In this document: positions 23,001 to 29,900 of the stretch, one piece after another
How positions within the stretch are numbered: the stretch's first letter is position 1
How the letters are laid out: every line of letters starts with the position of its first letter
Source of the DNA: Nostoc foliaceum FACHB-393
GTDB lineage: Bacteria; Cyanobacteriota; Cyanobacteriia; Cyanobacteriales; Nostocaceae
Length of the DNA stretch: 64,000 nucleotides
Direction of reading: 5' to 3'
Assembly (NCBI RefSeq): GCF_014698505.1
Contig: NZ_JACJTD010000025.1
Coordinates: 49,320 to 113,319 of the forward strand
Position numbers and translations under genes: made by a program
The notes under the pieces: generated by a model
Databases searched by the model: none
Seen by the model: only the letters and a program-made list of their open reading frames with translations
Told to the model about the DNA's origin: nothing

Positions 23001-23945
23001 ATTAACGAATATGGGCCGACAGAAGCGGTTGTCGGGTGTTGTGTCTACGAAGCAACTGGAAAAAGGGATCTGGCGGGTGATTTATTAATCGGACAGCCAA
23101 TTGCCAATGTACGTATTTACATTTTAGACAACCAAAACCAACTCCTGCCTGTCGGCATTCCTGGGGAACTTTGTATTGCCGGGGCTGGTTTAGCCCGTGG
23201 CTATCTCAACCGTCCCGAACTCACAGTTGAAAAATTCATCGAACTCGATTTATTTGGTAAAAAAGAACGAATCTACAAAACTGGCGATTTAGCCAGATGG
23301 TTGCCTGATGGTAATCTTGAATACCTGGGACGAATTGACAACCAAATAAAAATTCGCGGTTTCCGCATCGAGTTGGGAGAAATTGAGGCATTACTGAACC
23401 AACATGACGATGTGCAGGCATCTGTAGTCACCGCCCACGAAGACAATCCAGGTGATAAACGCTTAGTTGCCTACATCGTGCCGCATCAGCATACACCCAC
23501 AATCAATGAACTACGGCAATTTCTGAAAGCAAAGCTACCAGACTACATGGTGCCAAACGCTTTTGTGATGTTGGAATCAATGCCACTTACTCCTAACGGG
23601 AAAGTAGACCGTCGCGCTTTACCTGCACCAGATTTACACAGCGATCGCACAGAAAAATATGTAGCCTCGCGCACTCCGATTGAAGAAATACTGGTACAAA
23701 TTTGGTCACAAGTGCTGAAAGTAGAGCAAGTAGGCATACATGATAACTTCTTTGAACTTGGGGGACACTCGCTACTAGCAACGCAACTAGTTTCACGTAT
23801 CCGCGATCGCTTCAAAGTCCAGCTGCCTTTACACGAATTGTTTAATGCCCCGACCATCGTTGAATTAGCGCCATTAATCGGCAAGTTACAGCAACAAAAC
23901 TTAGACCTAACTGTTCCACGCATTCTACCAAGGAGCAAAAGATGA
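14076..23945 (+). CDS. nosC: NosC-like nonribosomal peptide synthetase, three modules with TubC docking domain
   Basis: The N-terminal 52 residues look like a TubC-type docking domain, suited to receiving the chain from the PKS NosB. Then follow C (74-510; HHIVVDG about 206), A (524-1022), PCP (Ser about 1072), C (from 1132), A (1584-2110), PCP (about 2160), C (from 2219), A (2669-3187) and PCP (about 3232). By-eye codes are DAWFLGNVVK (Leu), DILQLGLIWK (Gly) and DATKVGEVGK (closest to Asn). The start is GTG, supported by AGAGGT at 14061-14066; the ATG at 14068 runs straight into a stop. The protein ends in the PCP-C linker with no docking tail, and its stop overlaps nosD by ATGA. Two repeat insertions lie in the Gly-type A domain. 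No epimerase domain is present. Confidence 0.93.
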   Translation: MNIEQLVVDLSKQGVKLWVEGEQLRVNAPKGVLTLETRDLLAKNKAELIFLLHEKNADTDTDFPPIKAERPQNLPLSFAQERLWLLNQLEPDNPSYNEQAALKLHGKLNVVALEQSLNKIIDRHEALRTNFRTINEQPVQVITDSLNLNVPIVDLSELPESEREIACQQLATTEANRPFDLASSPLIRASVVKLTEVEHALVLTIHHIVVDGWSIGVLMRELATIYSALCNNLSPQLPELPIQYADFAIWQRQWLQTEVLQTQLDYWKQLLKNAPTLLELPTDRPRPAIQTFRGEIQYGEFSVELSEAIANFTRQEGATLFMTLFAAFVTLLYRYTDSDDIVVGTPIANRDRLELEGLIGFFVNTLVLRTDLSGNPSFQQLLSRVRQLTLQAYAHPDLPFEELVKALQPQRDLSHTPLFQVMFVLQNAPISEVELAGLTISSLPAQSATAKFDLTLSMQNTATGLVSVWQYNADLFDASTIERMRGHFQTLLEGIVANPQEQISQLPLLTEIEQQQLLLKWNDTGVDYPQDKCIHQLFEEQVERTPDAVAVVYENQHLTYHELNCRANQLAHYLKSLGVKADVLVGICVERSLEMVVGLLGILKAGGAYLPLASDYPTERLRLMLEDAQVSVLLTQQKLLDRLPEHTAQRVCLDADWQLISQLSQDNLIPETQATNLAYVIYTSGSTGQPKGVLIAHQGLLNLVFWHQRTFKITTLDKATQLAGTAFDAAVWELWPYLTAGASIYLVKPEILLSPVDLQDWLESKKITISFLPTPMAEQLLSLEWPESTTLRTMLTGGDKLHRYPSGLLPFQVVNNYGPTENTVVTTSGLVVSNGRDNNISPPIGRPIANIEIYILDSYLQPVPVGVPGELHIGGAGLAKGYLKRPELTQEKFIPHPFSDEPHSRLYKTGDKARYLNDGNIEYIGRIDDQVKIRGFRIELSEIEAVLSQHSDVQLSCVIAREDTPGDKRLVAYVVAHQDCKPAISELRQFLKTKLPEYMVPSAFVILESLPLTSNGKVDRRALPKPDLDTTILEKYVAPRTPIEEMLALLWAQVLKLELVGIYDNFFELGGHSLLATQLVSRIRTWFKVELPLRELFASATVVELAQSIGRLQQQDLELSTPFITQRTENAQLLLSYAQQRLWFLDQFEPNSALYNIPLALRLVGTLNQVALEQSFYEIINRHEALRTNFLTVNGQPTQIIQTQRNWTVSVVGLKHLSTTEQEIVTQQLVRQQAIEPFDLANKALVRATLLVLSETEHILLVCMHHIVSDGWSMGVFLQELAALYNAYSQAQPSPLAPLPIQYADFALWQRQWLQGGVLQSQLNYWQQQLKDAPALLSLPTDRPRPAVQTFAGAHQEFALSQKLTQGLIQLSQKQGVTLFMTLLAAYDTLLYRYTGTEDILVGSPIANRDRSEIEGLIGFFVNTLVMRTNLAGNPSFSELLTRVREMAMEAYTYQNLPFEMLVEALQPQRDLSHTPLFQVMFALQNVPLSGVELAGVSVTPLMPESRTAKFDLNLFMQNTATGLVGVWEYNTDLFDASTIERMTGHFVTLLEGIIANPEQQISQLPLLTEVEQHQLLVEWNDTGVDYPQDLCIYQLFEEQVQRTPDAVAVIFENQQLTYYQLNCRANQLANYLQSLGVSADVLVGICVERSIEMVVGLLGILKAGGAYVPLDPDYPQQRLSFILDDAALPVLLTQQSLLESLPEHTAQVVCLDSDRQLIEQHSRENPLTGSKPENLAYVIYTSGSTGQPKGVQVNHNCVVNFLASMSHCPGLTDSDTFCAVTTISFDIAALELYLPLVVGAKVVVVSREVASDGARLLLELQHSSTTVMQATPATWQMLVASGLSTQQLGMKLLCGGEALPPQLAHQLLETGSQVWNLYGPTETTIWSSICQLRNESTQLEARSAIARSATLRAIAPIGRPIANTQFYILDSHLQPVPVGVAGELHIGGLGLAKGYLNRPQLTQEKFISNPFKRSRGAGEQRSRGETFNSDRLYKTGDLARYLPDGTIEYLGRIDNQVKIRGFRIELGEIETVLSQHEDVQASCVIARQDNPGDKRLVAYLVAHQDCKPAISELRQFLKAKLPEYMVPSAFVILKSLPLTPNGKVDRRALPKPDLDTTILEKYVAPRTPIEEMLALLWAQVLKLELVGIRDNFFELGGHSLLATQLVSRIRTWFKVELPLRELFTSATVFELARSIEQFQQQDLELVSPPILPRAENAELPLSYAQQRLWFLDQFEPNSAIYNIPLSLRLVGILNQVALEQSLYEIINRHEALRTNFVTVNGKPSQIIQTQTNWTVSVVSLKHLSTTEQEITTQQLVRQQAIEPFDLANQALVRATLLVLSETEQILLVCMHHIVSDGWSMSVFLQELAALYNAYSQAQPSPLAPLPIQYADFAIWQRQWLQGDVLQSQLSYWQQQLKDAPALLSLPTDRPRGSVQTFAGGHQEFALSVELSNKLTKLSQEQGCTLFMTLLAAFDTLLYRYTGTEDILVGSPIANRDRSEIEGLIGFFVNTLVMRTNLAGNPSFSKLLGRVREMAMEAYTYQNLPFEMLVEALQPHRDLSHTPLFQVMFALQNVPLSEVELPGLSVTPLMAESITAKFDLTLLMQNTGNGLVGVWEYNTDLFDASTIKRMSGHFVTLLEGIVANPEQQISQLPLLTEVEQHQLLVEWNDTQADYPLDKCIHQLFEEQVDSTPDAVAVVFENQQLTYQQLNSRANQLAHYLKSLGVSADVLVGICVERSIEMVVGLLGILKAGGAYVPIDPNYPQERIRFMLQDCRAKVLLTHSQLKLGAENWGSGTDNKETLAQCPSILCLDRDNFANQSTENPSRQSQPDDLAYVIYTSGSTGQPKGVQLPHRGLSNYLHWAKDYYAVAQGQGTPVQSSLSFDATITSLYLPLICGRTTILVREKQELQLLADIVKQNNHLSLVKITPSHLEILNQQIEPETMPNRVNAFVLGGEALHANQIIPWLTHAPDTRLINEYGPTEAVVGCCVYEATGKRDLAGDLLIGQPIANVRIYILDNQNQLLPVGIPGELCIAGAGLARGYLNRPELTVEKFIELDLFGKKERIYKTGDLARWLPDGNLEYLGRIDNQIKIRGFRIELGEIEALLNQHDDVQASVVTAHEDNPGDKRLVAYIVPHQHTPTINELRQFLKAKLPDYMVPNAFVMLESMPLTPNGKVDRRALPAPDLHSDRTEKYVASRTPIEEILVQIWSQVLKVEQVGIHDNFFELGGHSLLATQLVSRIRDRFKVQLPLHELFNAPTIVELAPLIGKLQQQNLDLTVPRILPRSKR
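19787..19823 (+). repeat. Perfect 17-bp inverted repeat inside nosC
   Basis: The arms at 19787-19803 (tgcgattgcgcggagcg) and 19807-19823 are exact reverse complements around a 3-base loop (caa). The repeat lies in frame (residues IARSATLRAIA) just before the PIGRPIANT core of the Gly-type A domain. Related core sequence occurs at 5171-5202. Confidence 0.95.
19992..20040 (+). repeat. GGGGAGCA-type in-frame repeat in NosC A domain (copy 2)
   Basis: Encodes KRSRGAGEQRSRGETF before the YKTGD core, almost identical to the insertions at 6271-6318 and 29648-29696. Confidence 0.9.
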
Positions 23946-26900
23946 TGACTGAAGAATTACCCCTATCTTATGCTCAACAGCGTTTGTGGTTTTTAGACCA
24001 GTTAGAGCCGAACAGTGCCATATACAACATCCCTTTAGCTTTGCGTCTAGTGGGAAATCTCAATCGGGCTGCCTTAGAACAAAGCTTTCAAGAAATTATT
24101 GATCGTCATGAAGCGTTACGCACTAATTTCATTACGGTTGATGGAAAACCTTCTCAAATTATTCAAACACAAATTAATTGGACAGTTTCAGTTGTTGAGT
24201 GCGAACATCTGCCACTAAGCGAACAAGAAATCGTTACACAGCAATTAGCGCAACAACAAGCGATTCAGCCTTTTGACTTGGCAGAGGGAGCATTAATCAG
24301 AGCGACATTAATTGTGCTGTCCAAGACAGAACACATATTGTTACTGTGTATGCACCATATTGTCTCTGATGCTTGGTCATTGGGTGTATTTGTCCAAGAA
24401 CTAGCAGCACTATACAACGCTTATTCTCAAGGTGAACCGTCACCTTTAACACCACTGCCGATTCAGTACGCAGATTTTGGCATTTGGCAAAGAGAGTGGT
24501 TGCAAGGAGAGGTACTACAAAATCAAATCTCGTACTGGCAACAACAACTAAAAGATGCACCAGCCTTGTTGTCCCTACCTACAGACCGACCAAGACCTGC
24601 TGTACAGACTTTCGCTGGCGCAATTCAAGAGTTTGCCCTCTCAGTTGAGTTAAGTAATCAGCTGACACAACTGAGCCAGAAACAAGGGGTGACTTTGTTC
24701 ATGACACTTTTGGCAGCCTTTGATACCCTACTTTACCGCTACACAGGACAATTAGACATTTTGGTAGGGTCTGCGATCGCAAACCGCGAACACAGTGAAA
24801 TTGAAGGGTTAATTGGCTTTTTTGTCAATACTTTAGTGTTGCGTACTGACTTATCAGGCAATCCCAGTTTTAGCGAATTACTCTCTCGCGTTCGGCAAAT
24901 AGCTCTAGGAGCATACTCTCATCAAGAGTTGCCATTTGAAATGCTAGTTGAGGCATTACAACCAGAACGGGATCTCAGCCATCCGCCACTATTCCAGGTG
25001 ATGTTTGTACTCCAGAATACGCCCATGTCTGGAGTAGAACTTGCTGGCTTAACTATCAGTTCTTTGCCACCCCAAAGCACAATTGCTAAGTTTAATTTAA
25101 CTTTATCAATGCACAACTCAGCTGCTGGACTAGTGGGGATATGGGAATATAACACTGACTTATTTGATGCCAGCACAATTGAGCGGATGGCAGGGCATTT
25201 TGTGACATTGCTTGAGGGAATTATTGCTAACCCAGAGGAACGGATTTCGCAATTGCCTTTGCTGTCACAGACAGAGCAACAGCAGTTATTAGTTGAATGG
25301 AACAATACTCAAGCAGACTATCCTGTTGATAAGTGTATTCATCAGTTGTTTGAGGAGCAATCTGTGAGTACACCCGATGCTGTAGCTGTGGTGTTTGAAA
25401 ATCAACAACTAACTTACCACCAGTTGAATAGTTGTGCTAACCAGTTGGCGCACTACCTCAAGTCTTTGGGTATAAAACCAGATACGCTGGTGGGTATTTG
25501 TGTAGAACGCTCAATAGAAATGGTGGTAGGACTGTTGGGGATTCTCAAGGCAGGCGGAGCTTATGTACCACTTGACCCAGAGTATCCTACTGAGCGTTTG
25601 GCTTTCATGTTAGAAGATGCTCAAGTTTCTATACTGTTGACTCAACAGCGACTTATTGACAGACTTCCTGAGCATCAAGCAAAACTTATCTGTTTAGATG
25701 AAACCTGGGAACAAATTGCCCAAAATAACCAAGATAACCCAATCAGTAAAGTCAAAGCTTTTCATCTAGCTAATCTGATTTACACTTCTGGTTCAACAGG
25801 TAAACCTAAAGGTGTGATGGTTGAGCATAAGGGATTATGTAACTTAGCTCAAGCTCAGATTCAAACTTTTGGCTTGACTTCGGATAGTCGCGTTCTCCAG
25901 TTTGCCTCCTTCAGTTTTGATGCTTCCATCTCAGAAATTTTGATGGCTCTGGGGTCAGGTGCAACGCTATATCTCGGAACAAAAGACTCTCTACTGCCAG
26001 GGAAGCCATTAATTGAGCAATTACGCGATCGCAGCATTACCCATATCACCCTACCACCATCGGCGTTAGCAGTTATGCCTGGGTCGGAACTGTCGGCACT
26101 GCAAACAATAATTGTAGCGGGAGAAGCAAGTTCAGCTGAATTAATCAGACAATGGTCTGCTGGCAGAAACTTCTTCAATGCCTACGGGCCAACAGAAGCT
26201 AGTGTCTGTGCCACAATCGCAAAATGCACTGAAGATGACAATAAAATATCTATTGGTAAGGCGATCGCTAACGTCCAGGTTTATATTTTAGATGAATATC
26301 TGCAACCAGTACCGATTGGTGTACCAGGTGAATTGCACATTGGTGGTTTGGGGTTGGCACGAGGCTACCTTAATCGTCCAGAGTTGACAAAAGAAAAATT
26401 TATTCCCAACCCGTTTAAGGGAGCAGGAGAGAGCAAATTATATAAAACCGGAGATTTAGCACGCTATTTACCAGATGGCAATATTGAATACCTGGGACGC
26501 ATCGACAATCAGGTAAAAATTCGGGGCTTCCGTATCGAGTTGGGAGAAATTGAAGAATTACTGAACCAACATGAGGATGTGCAGGCAGGTTGTGTTATTG
26601 CCCGTAAAGATAATCCTGGTGATAAACGCTTAGTCGCCTACGTGGTAGGACATAAACAGCATCCAGCTACAATCAGCCAGTTGCGATCGTTTCTTTCTAG
26701 TCAACTGCCACAATATATGATACCTCATGCTTTTGTGATGCTAGAGTCTTTACCTCTGACTCCCAACGGCAAGGTAGACCGTCGCGCATTGAGAGCGCCA
26801 GACTCTCGTGAGGGACTGGAAATAAGTTTTGTCGCCCCGCGTAGCCCAATTGAAGAAATCCTGGCGCAAATTTGGACACAAGCCCTAAAAGTAGACCAAG

Positions 26901-29900
26901 TAGGTATATATGATAACTTCTTTGAACTTGGGGGACACTCACTGCTAGCAACGCAACTAGTTTCACGTATCCGCAACATTTTCAAAGTGGAACTACCATT
27001 GCGTGAGTTCTTTGCCAGAACAACAGTTGCCGAATTAGCGCGTTCGATTGAGCAATTGCAGCAACAAGACTTAGAATTGGTTTCTCCACCCATCTTACCA
27101 AGGGCAGAGAATGCAGAATTACCACTGTCTTATGCTCAACAGCGTTTATGGTTTTTAGACCAGTTCGAGCCGAACAGTGCCATATACAACATTCCTATGG
27201 CTTTGTGTCTAGTCGGAACACTTAATCAAGTTGCCTTAGAACAAAGCTTGTATGAAATCATTAATCGCCACGAAGCCTTACGCACCAACTTTGTGATAGT
27301 TGATGGCAAACCTTCTCAAATTATTCAAACACAAAGGAATTGGACAGTTTCAGTTGTTGACTTGAAGCATTTATCAACAACTGAACAAGAAATTGCTACA
27401 CAGCAATTAGCGCAACAACAAGCTAATCAACCGTTTGACTTAGCAAATCAAGCATTAGTTAGGGCAACATTAATTGTGCTGTCCGAGACAGAACACGTTT
27501 TGAGTGTATGTATGCACCATATTGTCTCTGATGCTTGGTCAATGGGTGTGTTTATCCAAGAACTAGCAGCACTGTACAACGCTTACTCTCAAGGTGAGCC
27601 GTCAGCTTTAACACCACTGTCGATTCAGTACGCAGATTTTGCTATCTGGCAAAGAAATTGGTTGCAAGGCTCGGTACTGCAAACTCAACTAAGTTACTGG
27701 CAACAACAACTAAAAGCTGCACCAGCCTTGTTGTCCTTACCAACAGATCGACCCAGAGGATCTGTGCAGACTTTCGCTGGTGGACATCAAGAGTTTGCAC
27801 TCTCAGTTGAGTTAAGCAATAAGCTGACAAAACTGAGCCAGGAGCAAGGTTGTACTCTCTTTATGACGTTGTTGGCAGCGTTTGATACGCTGCTTTACCG
27901 CTACACAGGTACGGAAGATATTTTGGTGGGTTCGCCAATTGCAAACCGTAATCGTAATGAAATTGAAGGGTTAATTGGCTTTTTTGTCAATACTTTAGTG
28001 TTACGTACTGACTTATCAGGCGATCGCAGCTTTAACGAATTACTTGGTCGCGTTCGATTGATGGCAATAGATGCTTATGCTCATCAGGACTTACCTTTTG
28101 AAATGCTAGTAGAAGTATTGCAGCCAGAACGGGATCTCAGTCATACACCACTTTTCCAAGTCATGTTTGCCCTCCAGAATGTGCCTATATCTGAGATAGA
28201 GCTTACTGATTTAACTATCAGTTCTTTGCCAGTAGAAAGCGCAACTGCCAAGTTTGATTTGTTTTTATCAATACAGAACACTGGTAATGGATTGGCGGGT
28301 GTATGGGAATATAACACTGACTTATTTGATGCCAGCACAATTGAACGGATGACTGGACATTTTGTGACATTGCTCTCTGGAATTGTCGCTAACCCAGAGG
28401 AGCGGATTTCGCAATTGCCTCTGCTATCACAGACAGAGCAACAGCAGTTATTAGTTGAATGGAACAATACTCAGACGGATTATCCCCGTGATAAATCTAT
28501 CCATCAGTTGTTTGAGGAACAAGTAGAACGTACACCCAATGCGATCGCAGTGGAGTTTGTAGACGAGCGCAGCGAGGCTTCTCGGAGAGTAAATCAACAA
28601 CTCACTTACCAGCAGTTAAACTGCCGTGCTAACCAGTTGGCGCACTACCTGAAGTCTTTAGGAGTATCCGCAGATGTGCTGGTAGGCATTTGTGTAGAGC
28701 GATCGCTAGATATGGTAGTAGGACTACTTGGCATTCTCAAAGCTGGTGGGGCTTATGTGCCACTTGATCCAAACTACCCTCAAGAGCGTTTGGCTTTCAT
28801 GTTAGAAGATGCTCAAGTTTCAGTGTTGCTAACCCAACATTCACTCCTCGACAAACTACCCCAGCATCAAGCTCACCAAGTCTATTTGGATACTGACTGG
28901 CAGATGATTTCTCAGTCGAGTCAGGATAATCTCATATCTGGTGTACAAGCTAATAACTTAGCTTATGTAATTTATACCTCTGGTTCTACAGGTCAACCTA
29001 AAGGTGTAGCCATGAATCAGCTTGCTCTTTGCAATCTGATTCTGTGGCAACTTCAAAATAATACAATTTCCACTGGAGCAAAAACGCTGCAATTTGCTCC
29101 TATTAGCTTTGATGTCTCCTTCCAAGAAATGTTTACTACCTGGTTTTCGGGAGGCACATTGTTCTTAATTACGGAGGAATTGCGCCGAGATACCTCAGCT
29201 TTGTTAGGTTTTCTCCAAGAAAAAGCTGTTGAGAGACTGTTTGTTCCCTTTGTTGCCTTACAGCAACTAGCTGAAGTCGCTGTTGGTAGTGAATTAGTTA
29301 ATAGTCATCTGCGGGAAATCATTACTGCTGGGGAACAGTTGCAGATGACTCCGGCGATTTCTCAATGGTTAAGCAAACTAACTGATTGTACTTTGCACAA
29401 TCATTACGGGCCATCGGAAAGCCATGTAATTATCACTTTTACTCTGAATAACTCAGTAGAGACTTGGCCGCTACTGCCTCCTATTGGTCGTCCCATTGCT
29501 AACACGCAAATTTACATCCTGGATAAGTACCTACAGCCTGTACCCGTGGGTGTAGCAGGAGAATTGCACATTGGTGGTGTCTCTTTGGCGCGAGGCTATC
29601 TCAACCGGCCAGAGTTAACACAACAGAGATTTATCCCCAATCCCTTCAAAAGAAGCAGAGGAGCAGGGGAGCAGGGGAGCAGAGGGGAAACCTTTAATTC
29701 CGATCGCCTCTACAAAACAGGGGATTTAGCCCGCTATTTACCAGATGGCAACATCGAATACCTGGGACGTATTGACAATCAGGTTAAGGTGCGAGGCTTC
29801 CGCATTGAATTGGGAGAAGTTGAAGCAGTACTGAGTCAGTATGGAGATGTGGAGGGATGTTGTATCATTGCCCACGAAGACACTCCGGGTGATAAAAGGC

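Noticed and set aside
23930..23950. Programmed -1 frameshift joining nosC and nosD
   Set aside because: The frame relation is -1, but no canonical slippery heptamer precedes the stop; reinitiation at the ATGA overlap with an AAGGAG site is the simpler explanation.
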